Shown: positions 41,002-50,621 of the stretch, one piece after another
Numbering within the stretch: the stretch's first letter is position 1
Layout: each line of letters opens with the position of its first letter
Origin: Planctomycetota bacterium
Lineage (GTDB): Bacteria > Planctomycetota > Phycisphaerae > Phycisphaerales > SM1A02
DNA: 64,000 nt
Assembly: GCA_009926625.1 (NCBI GenBank)
Contig: RFON01000009.1
Location: 1-64,000, forward strand
Direction: 5' to 3'
Notes under the pieces: model-generated
Told to the model about the DNA's origin: nothing
What the model saw: only the letters and a program-made list of their open reading frames with translations
The model's database searches: none
Made by a program: the position numbers and the translations under genes

Positions 41002-42387
41002 TCAGCTTGCGGGCATCGGTTCGCGTTGGTCGTCGAGAGGGTACGCGTCGGGCTGTTGAGGCGAGCCCGAACCTTGCTCAGCGAAGGACTCGCTGCGTCC
41101 CTCCCACTCGGCCAATTGTTCTTCCTGCTGCATTCGAATACGCAATCGAGCGACGATGATCATCATCGCGAAGAGGAACACATTGCTCCAGAGGTTCCCT
41201 TGCTTGTTCGTGAGGAAAAACTGGTAGGTAAACAGTGCCGCAAGCGATGCCACGGCAATTCGCCGCTGCGGATCATCTGCATAGTGACGGTGGAGCCACA
41301 GGAGTGACCGCACGGTTGCCACCAGCATCGCAGTGAAGACCAGCAAGCTGATGAGACCGAGTTCAGCGGTGATCTCGGCAAAGATGTTGTGGGGATACTC
41401 CTCCAGACCACCCGTCGCAGTCACCGCGCTGTATGCGTTGCCGCCGAGACCGAAAATCCATCCGAGTGGCTGCCGCGCCCAAGCCTCGCCAAGCTCAAGG
41501 ATGTTGCTCAGTCGGTGGCTGCTGCCCTGTGCGATGTTCTTGGCGTCCCAGCGCGCGAGCACATCGAGGAACAGGACTTTCGATGCCACGAACAGTGTCC
41601 CACCAAGCACTGTCGTCACGAGAACAACACTGCCGAAGAACCCACCAACACTCTTCAGCTTCCGCGCAACTGGAATGAAGCCCACCACCACCGCCAACGC
41701 GAACACGAGTTGCCCACGCGATCCAGACTGGAGGGCAATGATCGAGCCGATCAAGAATGCACCGACTCGAACCAAGGGAAACAGGAATCCGCCTGGCCCA
41801 CTCGTCACCAGCGCCGCAAAGATCATCACGATGCCGGCGAACTCACCCAAGACCAGGGGGTTCGTTCGGACCAACGCCGACAACACAAGACTGAGGCGAC
41901 CATCCTTGAAGGTGAAACTCGGATTGAACAAGATCGAGCCAAGGATGAGCATCCCGATCAACATCACCCACCGCGCGATGGGCATGACTTCGTCGATGTT
42001 TCGCAACAAGAGAGGAAGCACAAGGACATAGAGGACGAAGTAGGGCACATTTGCCTGAATGAGTTTGAGCCCCGCGTCGGTCGACGGCGACCATGCCAAC
42101 GAAATCAGGTACCACGAAAAGATGAAGAGCGTGCCGGCGAACGCTGGGTTGAGCATGCCCCTCATGAGATCGCCTCGAGCAAGTGCGTCGCGGGCAACGC
42201 TCACGCCAACAACGAGCGCGACGACGACATTGGCGAGCGCGGGTCGGCTCGCGAAAATGCCGACGGAGCCCTGGAGTGCTTGCTCAAAGACATACATCGC
42301 AATGGCGAGCGCAGCCGCGGCCGCAGGCGAGAACACCGAGGCCACGCTCGTCAGGACGAACAAGGCAAGCGTGACGATCTGGATCAT
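41002..42387 (-). CDS. O-antigen polymerase/ligase family membrane protein (Wzy/WaaL type)
   Basis: This 461-residue protein has about eleven to twelve hydrophobic helices and the periplasmic signature of the Wzy_C family: SGSRGQLVFALAVV near 222 and EYPHNIFAEITAELG near 336-350, with the conserved His. The last 45 residues are polar and Gln/Glu-rich. With a Wzx flippase in the same operon it is the natural polymerase of the repeat unit, though ligase function cannot be excluded from sequence. Confidence 0.85.
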   Translation of the reverse strand: MIQIVTLALFVLTSVASVFSPAAAAALAIAMYVFEQALQGSVGIFASRPALANVVVALVVGVSVARDALARGDLMRGMLNPAFAGTLFIFSWYLISLAWSPSTDAGLKLIQANVPYFVLYVLVLPLLLRNIDEVMPIARWVMLIGMLILGSILFNPSFTFKDGRLSLVLSALVRTNPLVLGEFAGIVMIFAALVTSGPGGFLFPLVRVGAFLIGSIIALQSGSRGQLVFALAVVVGFIPVARKLKSVGGFFGSVVLVTTVLGGTLFVASKVLFLDVLARWDAKNIAQGSSHRLSNILELGEAWARQPLGWIFGLGGNAYSAVTATGGLEEYPHNIFAEITAELGLISLLVFTAMLVATVRSLLWLHRHYADDPQRRIAVASLAALFTYQFFLTNKQGNLWSNVFLFAMMIIVARLRIRMQQEEQLAEWEGRSESFAEQGSGSPQQPDAYPLDDQREPMPAS

Positions 42388-42412
42388 GGGCCGAACTTCG
42401 CTGCCTTGATGG

Positions 42413-43267
42413 TCACGACGATCTCAATCGCGCTCGGACATAAAGCACGCGGGCCTTCGAGCAGTATGGAAGCCCCACCGCGACCGGATGTCCGAACAGC
42501 TTCCGCGCGTAGTTTCGCAGTGAGTACCCAATGCCATCAAGCCGATGTTGGGAGAGTCGCACGACGGAGAATCCCGCATCCTCCACGAAACGGCTGATTT
42601 GGGAGACACCACCGAACATGAGGTGGTCCGGCAAGGTCAGGGGACCGGGAAACTCCTCGCGCTTCAGGAGGTCAGCCGCGTTGCCGGTCTTGAGGAAGAC
42701 CTCGCCACCCGGCGAGAGCAATCCGCGCAAGGACTTCATGAACCCACGAAAGTCAGGCAGATGCGAGAACACATCGATCAAGGAAATCGCGTCGTATGTG
42801 CCCTGCACATCTTCCAAGAGTCCAGTCTTCACCTGCACGCCGCGCGCTCGAGCATCCTCCGCCTTCGGAATCATGGGCTCGATGCCCTCCACAGTGCTGC
42901 CGGACGGGAGGACAGACTTGGCGCCCTCGACAAACTCACCAAACCCCGCGCCAACATCGAGCCAACGGACGGGCGTCCCTCGGATGATCCAGTCGCCGTA
43001 CTCCGATTGGATGATGCTGCACGCCTGACGTACCTTCCAAGCCATTCGCTTCCCCACGACATTCAGCTTGCGTTCCGTTTCGTGGACCCCGAGTTGGACA
43101 CCACGATCAATGTCTTCTTGGCGCGGTCGCGGGTTCACATACAGCAGCCCACAGCCATCGCAGCGAACGCAGCAAAAGCCGTTCTCGACAGCCCATGGCT
43201 TGAAGCTGGGCGACTGGCAAAGGGGACAGGCGATCTCTTGTCCCGATCTTTCCACAGGCTGCTTCAT
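42413..43267 (-). CDS. SAM-dependent methyltransferase with N-terminal zinc ribbon
   Basis: This 284-residue protein begins with a four-Cys knuckle (CPLC near 14-17, CDGC near 36-39), then VNPRPRQEDID, a pattern common to polysaccharide-locus methyltransferases. The class I SAM motif is WLDVGAGFGEFVEG (about 102-115), and the motif II/post-I part reads ISLIDVFSHLPDFRGFM. It may methylate a sugar hydroxyl or the chain end. ATG 43267 is chosen; the gene starts 10 bases after wzx. Confidence 0.82.
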   Translation of the reverse strand: MKQPVERSGQEIACPLCQSPSFKPWAVENGFCCVRCDGCGLLYVNPRPRQEDIDRGVQLGVHETERKLNVVGKRMAWKVRQACSIIQSEYGDWIIRGTPVRWLDVGAGFGEFVEGAKSVLPSGSTVEGIEPMIPKAEDARARGVQVKTGLLEDVQGTYDAISLIDVFSHLPDFRGFMKSLRGLLSPGGEVFLKTGNAADLLKREEFPGPLTLPDHLMFGGVSQISRFVEDAGFSVVRLSQHRLDGIGYSLRNYARKLFGHPVAVGLPYCSKARVLYVRARLRSS

Positions 43268-43277
43268 TGCTTGGAGT

Positions 43278-44852
43278 CTATCGCCCTTGCTTCCCACGAC
43301 CGATGGCTGCGAACCGCTTCACGCGGGTGAATGCACCGCTGAATGCACCGCCCGACAGGGACCGCAGCTGCGCGAACACATCAGGTTGGACAAGGCGTGT
43401 GGCAAGCAGCATTGCCGCCAGCGTGGCCGGCGCGACAAGCACGAGATTCACCGCGTCACCCCAGATGCCGAAGACCCCGAGTTCCCTTCCGATGATCGTC
43501 GCGAGGGCTGCAAGAGGGAGCCCCGACAACCAAGGTGCGGCAAAGGACTTCACGACCGTCGACAGCGCATGACCCGTTGGCCGCACGCACATCCACACCG
43601 CAATGGGAAGACTGATCGCCCACAACAGGGTGCCGAGAACGGCGACTCCGAGTGCACCGTGCGATGCGGCAACGAGTGGCAGCGCACTCCCCAAGGCGAG
43701 AGCATGAATCAATTGCCAACCCAAGAATGCGCCAAACCTGCCTTGCGCGCGCAGCAATGCCATGGTTGGGGCTGAAGCAAAGAAGAATGCCTCGCTCACC
43801 GAAAGTGCCTCGAACACGGGGACTGCGGGCTGCCAGCGATCGGGGAACACCGCGTTGAACAGGCTTTGGGAAAAGACCGCTTGGCACAGGCAGATCGGCA
43901 CCACCACGGCACTGAGAACTCGCAGCGTTCGAAGGAACGCATTCACCTGACGCTGCGTGTCGTGCGCCAGTTGCACGAGCACAGGCTGCAGCACGCCCGA
44001 CAACTGTCCCCCAAGAACTGCGTTGGCCTGCGCTGCGAGATTGAACGCGAAGGCGTAGAGCCCGGTCTGCGCCTGACTGCCGAAATGCCCCAACATCAAG
44101 ATGGGAAGCGTGTCGACCACACTGTGCACATACTGCGCGAATCCCGCAACACGAAAGTCCCGCGCTATCCCTCGGGCTTGCTCGACCGACACGGCTGCTT
44201 GGTCTTGTTGTGGTCCGCTGCGGAGAAGTCGATAGGCAACAGCCTTGGCAATGGCAACGACGGAAATCGGCAGCACGATGGCCCACGCTGCCGCCCCCAT
44301 GAACGCGAGGGCAACCGACAGCACCGATCCTCCAAGCTGCAGCGTTCCGTCGACCATGGCGATCGTTCGATAGCGGAACTGCATGCGAAGTGCCACGACA
44401 TTGGTCACTTGGAGGGCTTCCGCCAACACGCGGAAGAGTGACGCCCCAAGGAGCGCCGACAACGCACTGAACGGGAACTGCTTATATACCAGGGCGATCA
44501 ACGGCGAACACAACACAACGGTGGCCACAACCAAGATGCTCCAGCGAAGCGCGACTCGTGCGGCAGTCGATGCGAGCATGGAATACGAAGCCCCTCGACT
44601 GACAAGCACATCGCCCATGTTGAGCGGCGGAAGCACGCAGAAGAACTTCGTCAGCACAGTCACAAGCGATGCAAGAGCGATGTCATCTTCCGACAACCTG
44701 AAAGCGATCGCCCATGTTGCGACGAGCACCGCGCCCTTGTTCAGGATTGCCTGCCCAGAAGTCCAAAGCGTTCCCCCCACTGCTGTTGAAGTGAGGCTTG
44801 GCGTCGCCGACGCACGGAGACGGGAGTCGCCCTGCGTGTCGGCGGCGTTCAT
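43278..44852 (-). CDS. wzx: Polysaccharide flippase, Wzx/MATE-like
   Basis: This 524-residue protein has about twelve to fourteen hydrophobic helices, with the early motif GGTLWTSGQAILNKGAVLVA and LPPLNMGDVLVSRG of RfbX/Wzx-type exporters. It would move the undecaprenyl-linked repeat unit across the inner membrane. Near its C-terminus a 12-base direct repeat codes GGAFSGAF. It overlaps the wbpG-like stop by ATGA. Confidence 0.85.
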   Translation of the reverse strand: MNAADTQGDSRLRASATPSLTSTAVGGTLWTSGQAILNKGAVLVATWAIAFRLSEDDIALASLVTVLTKFFCVLPPLNMGDVLVSRGASYSMLASTAARVALRWSILVVATVVLCSPLIALVYKQFPFSALSALLGASLFRVLAEALQVTNVVALRMQFRYRTIAMVDGTLQLGGSVLSVALAFMGAAAWAIVLPISVVAIAKAVAYRLLRSGPQQDQAAVSVEQARGIARDFRVAGFAQYVHSVVDTLPILMLGHFGSQAQTGLYAFAFNLAAQANAVLGGQLSGVLQPVLVQLAHDTQRQVNAFLRTLRVLSAVVVPICLCQAVFSQSLFNAVFPDRWQPAVPVFEALSVSEAFFFASAPTMALLRAQGRFGAFLGWQLIHALALGSALPLVAASHGALGVAVLGTLLWAISLPIAVWMCVRPTGHALSTVVKSFAAPWLSGLPLAALATIIGRELGVFGIWGDAVNLVLVAPATLAAMLLATRLVQPDVFAQLRSLSGGAFSGAFTRVKRFAAIGRGKQGR

Positions 44853-45964
44853 CGCTTGATTGCCCGAAACACACGCTGTGCCACGCCGAACAGCGCGATT
44901 TCGGAACCGTACTGGTCATGAGGCTTTCGGGGGCGAGCGATGTACGCATCGAGATCGGCGCGCGTCCATCGCATCTTCTTCAGGAAGTAGGCAATGTCAT
45001 CCTCGAGTGCCTGTTGGCTCGGATAGGCAATGCCATCCATGAGTTCCAATGCATGCGCGCGACTCATGTCGCCAGACATCACCAGCGAACTCAGATGGAC
45101 AACACGCTTGTCGACACCAAACTTCTTCGGCAGGATGTAGCCTTGGTAGAAGCGGGTGAAGACCGACTCGTAATGTTTGTACGGATATGGCTTGTAGCCA
45201 CAGTGCTCTTGCAGATACGCGAGCGCCTCCGACTTGCGGAAGGGCATGAGATCCAGGAACCAGATCCAGCGGACCTTGTGCCAGAGCGAATACCACCCAG
45301 CCGCGACCGTGCCGATGGCAGGGAATGTCTTGATCTTGACGCCGCCACGGCGGGCAATGGAAAGAATGTTTCTCCGATCAAACTTGTTCCACACCCACTC
45401 CGGAGGCATGTGCATTCCCTCCGTGGCGCGGTTCAGTCCCGAGAGCATGTGACGCAGCCCATGTCGCGCTGCCAAGCGAAAGTTCACCGCGTACATCGCA
45501 TTGTCGTACAGAAGCTCGACATCGATGACATCTGCATCGAAGAAGGCTTGCATCAACCCTCGGTACTCGTGCCAGTCAATGACATGGGTGTAGAGGTCGA
45601 CACCGAGCCCACGAACAAGGTTGGCGATGTTGTTCTGCGCGAGTTCGGAGTTCCAGCCGTTGTCCATGTGGACCGCCAGTGGCCGAAGCCCAGACTGCAC
45701 TGCCTTGACAAGCACCCATGAACTGTCGACGCCTCCAGAAACACCGACAATGCAGTCGTATCGCTTGCCCTTGCCGAAGGCCTTGATTTCACTGATCAGT
45801 GCGTCAAACCTTGCCTTCTGCTGCGCGGGATCCGGCGAGATCACATGCGCCGCCTCCCGCTCAAACTCCTGACAGAAGTTGCAGACACCCTGCGAATCGA
45901 AGCGAATGCCAGGGATCGTCGTGTCCATGATGCACCGAGTACAAATCCGCTTCTGCGGGCTCAT
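44849..45964 (-). CDS. wbpG: N-acetyl sugar amidotransferase, WbpG/PseA family
   Basis: This 371-residue PP-loop enzyme has the ATP pyrophosphatase motif SGGVDSS (76-82) and four cysteines (8, 11, 28 and 31) placed as a zinc site (ICTRCIMDTT, VCNFCQEF). It uses ammonia delivered by the HisH/HisF-like partners encoded just upstream to turn an acetamido group into acetamidino on a UDP-sugar. In P. aeruginosa O5 the target is the 3-acetamido group of a mannuronate derivative. ATGA overlaps bind it to hisF upstream and wzx downstream. Confidence 0.9.
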   Translation of the reverse strand: MSPQKRICTRCIMDTTIPGIRFDSQGVCNFCQEFEREAAHVISPDPAQQKARFDALISEIKAFGKGKRYDCIVGVSGGVDSSWVLVKAVQSGLRPLAVHMDNGWNSELAQNNIANLVRGLGVDLYTHVIDWHEYRGLMQAFFDADVIDVELLYDNAMYAVNFRLAARHGLRHMLSGLNRATEGMHMPPEWVWNKFDRRNILSIARRGGVKIKTFPAIGTVAAGWYSLWHKVRWIWFLDLMPFRKSEALAYLQEHCGYKPYPYKHYESVFTRFYQGYILPKKFGVDKRVVHLSSLVMSGDMSRAHALELMDGIAYPSQQALEDDIAYFLKKMRWTRADLDAYIARPRKPHDQYGSEIALFGVAQRVFRAIKR

Positions 45965-46731
45965 CGTTGGACCTCTTGGAGCAAGGCTTCCAGATCTTGG
46001 TATCGAGGGTAGGTGATCAAGACCGCCCGATGCGGTCCATAGAAAACGAAGAATGCTCCGGCGCTCACGGCGCTTGCGCCAGCGTCCACAGCCTGTCGAA
46101 TGTCCGCAAGCGAACCCACGCCTCCCACCGCGATCAACGGCACCGAAAGTTGCTTGGCCGCTTCGCGGATGAGCGCGAGGTCCATCCCCTTCATCATTCC
46201 ATCACGGTCCACGGCGTTGAGCATGATCTCCCCTGCGCCACTGGAGACCGCTGCGTGCAACAACTCATGCCACTGCCGAGGATCATCCGTGCGTTTCGAA
46301 GCGTTGTATGCAAAGCGCCGCCCAAACAAGCCACTCCGCACATCAAGGCTGAACAGGACACTCTGACTGCCGAACACATCCGCGATCTCGCGCACAACCC
46401 GCATGTCGGTCAGCGCTGCCGACTGGATGCACACCTTCTCCACGCCCAGCGCGAAGAGTCGCCGTGCCTGTTCCAGCGAGCGCACACCTCCGCCGTAACA
46501 CAGAGGCATCATGCACTCCCCCGCAAACTGACCAATCAGTTCGTAATCCGGCTCCTTCCCCTCACGGCTCGCTTCAATGTCGAGCACCATGAGTTCGTCC
46601 ACTTCCTTCTCGTTGAAGATCCGAATCGCATTGATCGGGTCCCCCACATACACGGGATCGCGAAATCGCTTTGTCTTCACCAGCCCGCCTTGGCGGAGCA
46701 GCAGACAGGGAATGACTCGATGCTTCAGCAC
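45961..46731 (-). CDS. hisF2: HisF-like subunit of sugar amidotransferase
   Basis: This 256-residue TIM barrel of the HisF family opens RVIPCLLLRQGGLVKTKRF. The usual first catalytic Asp of imidazoleglycerol phosphate synthase (CLD) is Leu here, so true histidine synthesis is unlikely. The barrel ends retain YGGGVRSLEQ, IMLNAVDRDG and AVGGVGSLADI. It should channel ammonia from the HisH-like glutaminase to WbpG. GTG 46731 lies inside the hisH stop region, an overlap of 7 bases. Confidence 0.9.
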   Translation of the reverse strand: MLKHRVIPCLLLRQGGLVKTKRFRDPVYVGDPINAIRIFNEKEVDELMVLDIEASREGKEPDYELIGQFAGECMMPLCYGGGVRSLEQARRLFALGVEKVCIQSAALTDMRVVREIADVFGSQSVLFSLDVRSGLFGRRFAYNASKRTDDPRQWHELLHAAVSSGAGEIMLNAVDRDGMMKGMDLALIREAAKQLSVPLIAVGGVGSLADIRQAVDAGASAVSAGAFFVFYGPHRAVLITYPRYQDLEALLQEVQR

Positions 46732-47345
46732 GGCAACTCCACGAACTTGCGGATCAGGCTCAGTCCGAAGCGATGACTCTTCTCAGGATGGAACTGCGCG
46801 CCCATCACGTTGTTCCGTTGGAATGCGGCGGTGACATCGATCCCATGTCGGGCAGTGGCAATGACATCCTCCGATTGCGCGCAAACTGCGTGATACGAGT
46901 GGACAAAGTAGAAACGCTGTTCACCTTCAGTGCTGGCGATCAAGGGATTATCGCGATGAATCACGACCGTGTTCCAACCCATGTGAGGAATCTTGAGTGA
47001 TGATCCCTCTGGAAACTTGAAGCGACGGACATGCGCATCGATCCAGCCGAGCCCAGGCAGGACACCCTCCTCGCTGGAGAGGCACATCAGTTGCATCCCG
47101 AGGCAGATACCCAACACAGGACGCTTGAGTTGCGTTGCGAACTCGTGCAGCGGCTGGGTCCAACCTCCCTCATGGAGCGATCGCATGCCGTGATCGAATG
47201 CCCCCACGCCAGGAATGATGATCTTTGAACACTCGCGTACTTGCTCGGGCCGCGCAAGAAGTGTGGCTTGACCTCCAGCGCGTGCGACCGTGTTGACAAC
47301 CGATGCAAAGTTGCCGCAGGCGATGGATGGGATGCCGATGTTCAT
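46725..47345 (-). CDS. hisH2: HisH-like glutaminase subunit of sugar amidotransferase
   Basis: This 206-residue class I glutamine amidotransferase has the nucleophile Cys81 in GICLGMQLM and the His186/Glu188 pair in QFHPEKS. It releases ammonia from glutamine for the WbpG reaction. It is first in the hisH-hisF-wbpG-wzx chain of overlapping genes. It could in principle serve histidine biosynthesis, but the altered HisF partner and the locus argue otherwise. Confidence 0.9.
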   Translation of the reverse strand: MNIGIPSIACGNFASVVNTVARAGGQATLLARPEQVRECSKIIIPGVGAFDHGMRSLHEGGWTQPLHEFATQLKRPVLGICLGMQLMCLSSEEGVLPGLGWIDAHVRRFKFPEGSSLKIPHMGWNTVVIHRDNPLIASTEGEQRFYFVHSYHAVCAQSEDVIATARHGIDVTAAFQRNNVMGAQFHPEKSHRFGLSLIRKFVELPC

Positions 47346-47387
47346 GGAAAGGGACTCTTGTCGAATGGCGCAGCGGCACCCTGAAAC

Positions 47388-48524
47388 TCACTGCGGTGGC
47401 ATTGTCCTGTGGGCTGCCCACTGCTTAATGTCCATCATCGCGCGGGCAATCGAGTCCGATGTTCCCGTCACGAGCGCCTGACGCACAGTTGGATCAGACC
47501 AGTCTGTCGGGGCTTGGCCTCCCAAGAAGTCCTTGGTCAGCGCATCGCGCCACTCACTAGGCCCGAAGTTCGGCTCGACCGTGCCAGACGGCGTCTTTCC
47601 TTGGACTGCAACATCGAGGAAGTACTCGATCGCAGTCCAAATGGCGACTCCAGAAGCCCCAGCCTCCAGGGTTGGAACAACCTGTTGCTCGATGAAGAAT
47701 CGCCGCGGAATGATGCGGGCAAATGGGGCCTTCCCGCCTGGCGTCCAAAATGGATCGATTGTTGGCAGTACCGGCTTGCTGCCCGCACACAGTCGCGCAA
47801 CGCCAACTTGCGCGACGCGCCACGCCCGCTCAGCCCGAAGCGTGGACTCGACATTGGACGGAGTCTGCATCGCAGGGTCGTACTTGCCGTACACCGTCGG
47901 GCTCACCCAATCGAGCTGTGTTGTGATTGGCTCGAAAGTAGCGACTGCATCGACAATCCGCTTTCGCTTGTCGTCATCGCCCAAGCGATCCCAACTTGAT
48001 CCGTCCATCCACAGTTCCAAGTTTGGCACACCGTAGTAGGTCCATTTCGTTCGCGGGAACTCCGTCTTCACGGACTGGATCAGCGCAACCATCGTCATCA
48101 CCGTGCGCTTCCACTCGGGCGACGGCGGTCCCTTCTTCAGGTTGTCGAGGAACGGGTCCTCAAAGTCAAGCATGCCCCACTCTGGCTGTACCCCCTGTGT
48201 TTCCCGCCGAATTGCCTCAACGACCTTGCCCGAATCGATCTGCCCCGTCTTGCCTGCATTCGGATCGGCGCTCTGATAGCACACATAGAACTTCTGCGCA
48301 CCCATGATGCGCGCCCGCTCGCGCGAATTCGCACTCGGCAGCACATCAAAGAGGATGATCGGATCGGGAGTCACCGCGGGCTGCACCTCGGCCCGACCCG
48401 CAACGGATTCCGATTGAGCCACCGTTGCGGACGCCGCGTCGATCCTGGAGGGAATCCGTGCCGAAGCAACGGGCATCGCAGCAAGCAGGAGCGCGCCGAA
48501 AGTCCCGAGTGAACTGCGATTCAC
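47388..48524 (-). CDS. Secreted protein, possible hyaluronidase-like (GH56-like) TIM barrel
   Basis: This 378-residue exported protein has a signal peptide (about residues 6-22). The body shows alternating helices and strands: [30 protein letters not shown] (about 115-124), then [14 protein letters not shown] (about 157-170). In GH56 hyaluronidases a catalytic Asp-x-Glu (IDFE) is followed by WGYYGYP, so the likeness is suggestive, but no full family match can be shown here. Its GTG start overlaps the gmd stop (GTGA), so it is coupled to a GDP-sugar enzyme inside a polysaccharide locus; trimming of the exported glycan is a possible role. Confidence 0.6.
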   Translation of the reverse strand: MNRSSLGTFGALLLAAMPVASARIPSRIDAASATVAQSESVAGRAEVQPAVTPDPIILFDVLPSANSRERARIMGAQKFYVCYQSADPNAGKTGQIDSGKVVEAIRRETQGVQPEWGMLDFEDPFLDNLKKGPPSPEWKRTVMTMVALIQSVKTEFPRTKWTYYGVPNLELWMDGSSWDRLGDDDKRKRIVDAVATFEPITTQLDWVSPTVYGKYDPAMQTPSNVESTLRAERAWRVAQVGVARLCAGSKPVLPTIDPFWTPGGKAPFARIIPRRFFIEQQVVPTLEAGASGVAIWTAIEYFLDVAVQGKTPSGTVEPNFGPSEWRDALTKDFLGGQAPTDWSDPTVRQALVTGTSDSIARAMMDIKQWAAHRTMPPQ

Positions 48525-49579
48525 TGATCATGCCCCTGCCCCACGGGCATCGCGTGGCCGGCGTTCCGAAGCGTGCGCTCGCGTGCGGCGAGTTCCATGT
48601 CGGCGTCGACCATCATCGCGGCGAGTTGTTCGACGGTGCAGGTCGCTTGCCACCCCAGCTTGGCGCGCGCCTTCGCTGGATCGCCCAGCAACTCGTCCAC
48701 CTCCGCGGGGCGGAAGTAGCGCGGGTCGATCTCGATGAAATCGCCCGCATCGAGCCCGACATGCGCGAACGCCAGTTCGCAGAACCTTCGGACGGCGATC
48801 ATCTTCCCAGTCGCCACAACGAAGTCGTCGCCCGATGGCTGCTGCAGCATGCGCCACATAGCATCGACATATTCCCCTGCAAACCCCCAGTCGCGCTGCG
48901 CATCGAGATTGCCCAAGTACAACTTCTTCTGCAGTCCCAACTTGATGCGCCCCACCGCACGGGTGATCTTGCGCGTCACGAAGGTCTCGCCGCGCCGCGG
49001 ACTCTCATGGTTGAAGAGGATGCCGCAACTGATGTGCATCCCGTAACTCTCGCGGTAGTTCACCGCGATCGAATGGGCAAAGACCTTCGCGCATCCATAC
49101 GGCGACCGCGGATGGAACGGCGTGGTCTCGCGCTGCGGCACCTCCGCGACCTTGCCATACATCTCACTGGAACTGGCCTGATAGAAGCGGACCTTTCGCC
49201 CCGTCTGCCGTTCATGGATGCGCTGCGCCTCCAGCAGCCGCATCGTCCCCGTCGCCACGGCATCCACCGTGTAGACCGGCTGGTCAAACGACACGCGCAC
49301 ATGGCTCTGCGCACCAAGGTTGTAGATCTCATCGGGCTCGGCCCTGCCCAGCACCTCCAGCAGGCCGGTCCCGTCGGTCAGATCGCCGTAATGCAGCCGC
49401 AGGCGCGCGCCGCGTTCATGCGGATCCTGATAGATGTGATCGATGCGCGAGGTGTTGAAGGAGGAACTGCGGCGGATGATGCCGTGCACCTCGTAGCCCT
49501 TCGCAAGCAGCAGCTCGGCGAGGTAACTGCCGTCCTGCCCCGTGATCCCTGTGATGAGTGCCTTGCGCGTGGCCGCCAT
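48521..49579 (-). CDS. gmd: GDP-mannose 4,6-dehydratase
   Basis: This 352-residue SDR has the cofactor motif [34 protein letters not shown], the active-site Tyr-x-x-x-Lys in SPYGCAK, and [13 protein letters not shown]. It makes GDP-4-keto-6-deoxy-D-mannose for GDP-L-fucose. Its partner fcl lies divergently 73 bases away. TATCCT lies 6 bases before the ATG. Confidence 0.96.
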   Translation of the reverse strand: MAATRKALITGITGQDGSYLAELLLAKGYEVHGIIRRSSSFNTSRIDHIYQDPHERGARLRLHYGDLTDGTGLLEVLGRAEPDEIYNLGAQSHVRVSFDQPVYTVDAVATGTMRLLEAQRIHERQTGRKVRFYQASSSEMYGKVAEVPQRETTPFHPRSPYGCAKVFAHSIAVNYRESYGMHISCGILFNHESPRRGETFVTRKITRAVGRIKLGLQKKLYLGNLDAQRDWGFAGEYVDAMWRMLQQPSGDDFVVATGKMIAVRRFCELAFAHVGLDAGDFIEIDPRYFRPAEVDELLGDPAKARAKLGWQATCTVEQLAAMMVDADMELAARERTLRNAGHAMPVGQGHDQ

Positions 49580-49585
49580 TCATGC

Positions 49586-49591
49586 AGGATA
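49586..49591 (-). promoter_or_regulatory. -10 box of a leaderless promoter for gmd
   Basis: TATCCT on the minus strand ends 6 bases before the gmd ATG. It is a strong -10 match and there is no Shine-Dalgarno. Confidence 0.5.
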
Positions 49592-49652
49592 GACGAGCGT
49601 CCGTCACAACGGCATTGGAACGCGGCGCGGGATACCTTTGCGCGAGACGCTC

Positions 49653-50621
49653 ATGAACGCACCTTCGCCGTTCCACAACCGCCGCATCGTGGTCACGGGT
49701 GGCGCCGGCTTCCTCGGCCGCGTCGTGGTGGAACGCCTGCGCGCCCTCGGCGCTGCGGATGTGCTCGTCCCTCGACGCGCATCCTTCGACCTCACGCGCG
49801 AAGCCGATGTGCAGCGCATGTTCGATGACATGCGCCCCGAGATCATCTTTCACCTCGCGGCCGAGGTCGGCGGCATCGGCGCCAATCAGGCGAACCCGGG
49901 TCGTTTCTTCTTCGCCAACATGGCGATGGCGCTTCACTTGATCGAACACGCCCGTCAGCGCGGACTGCAGAAGTTCGTGCAGGTCGGCACGATCTGCGCG
50001 TATCCGAAGTTCGCGCCCGTTCCGTTCCGCGAGAGCGACCTCTGGAACGGCTACCCAGAGGAGACGAATGCCCCCTACGGCGTCGCCAAGAAGGCTGCGC
50101 TGGTGATGCTCGATGCGTATCGACAGCAGTACGGGATGAAGTCAACCTATGTGCTGCCGGTCAATCTGTATGGACCGCATGACAACTTCGACCTCGGCAC
50201 ATCGCATGTGATCCCCGCGCTCATCCGCAAGTGCATCGAAGCGGTGGACGCGGGCGCATCCCACATCGACTGCTGGGGCACGGGCGAAGTGAGCCGCGAG
50301 TTCCTGTATGTGAGTGATGCCGCCGACGGCATCATCCGCGCTGCTGAGGTGATGGATGTTCCCGATCCGCTGAACCTTGGCACGGGTCGTGAGATCACCA
50401 TTCGCGATCTCGTGCAGCTGATCGCGCAGTTCTGCGGATTCCGCGGCGACATTCGCTGGGATGCTTCGAAGCCGAATGGTCAGCCGCGGCGCTGCCTCGA
50501 CACCGAGCACACGGCACGGGCAATCGGTTGGCGTGCGAAAGTCGGATTCGAGGAGGGGCTTCGGCAGACTATCGACTGGTACCGCGCGAAACGCTCAGCT
50601 CCAGTTCGCCAGCAGTATTGA
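49653..50621 (+). CDS. fcl: GDP-L-fucose synthase
   Basis: This 322-residue SDR epimerase/reductase has [33 protein letters not shown], the Tyr-x-x-x-Lys in NAPYGVAKK, and [13 protein letters not shown], all typical of WcaG/Fcl. It finishes GDP-L-fucose synthesis from the gmd product. ATG 49653 is chosen. A TTG at 49638 is in frame; TACCTT at 49633-49638 could be a -10 box giving a leader of about 8 bases. The last 27 bases overlap the opposing gene. Confidence 0.95.
   Translation: MNAPSPFHNRRIVVTGGAGFLGRVVVERLRALGAADVLVPRRASFDLTREADVQRMFDDMRPEIIFHLAAEVGGIGANQANPGRFFFANMAMALHLIEHARQRGLQKFVQVGTICAYPKFAPVPFRESDLWNGYPEETNAPYGVAKKAALVMLDAYRQQYGMKSTYVLPVNLYGPHDNFDLGTSHVIPALIRKCIEAVDAGASHIDCWGTGEVSREFLYVSDAADGIIRAAEVMDVPDPLNLGTGREITIRDLVQLIAQFCGFRGDIRWDASKPNGQPRRCLDTEHTARAIGWRAKVGFEEGLRQTIDWYRAKRSAPVRQQY

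Noticed and set aside
29392-47345. The polysaccharide locus as a recent horizontally acquired island
   Set aside because: Base use looks a little less GC-rich in parts, but no integrase, tRNA junction or insertion sequence is seen, and I cannot compute composition here. A sliding-window GC and codon analysis would decide.
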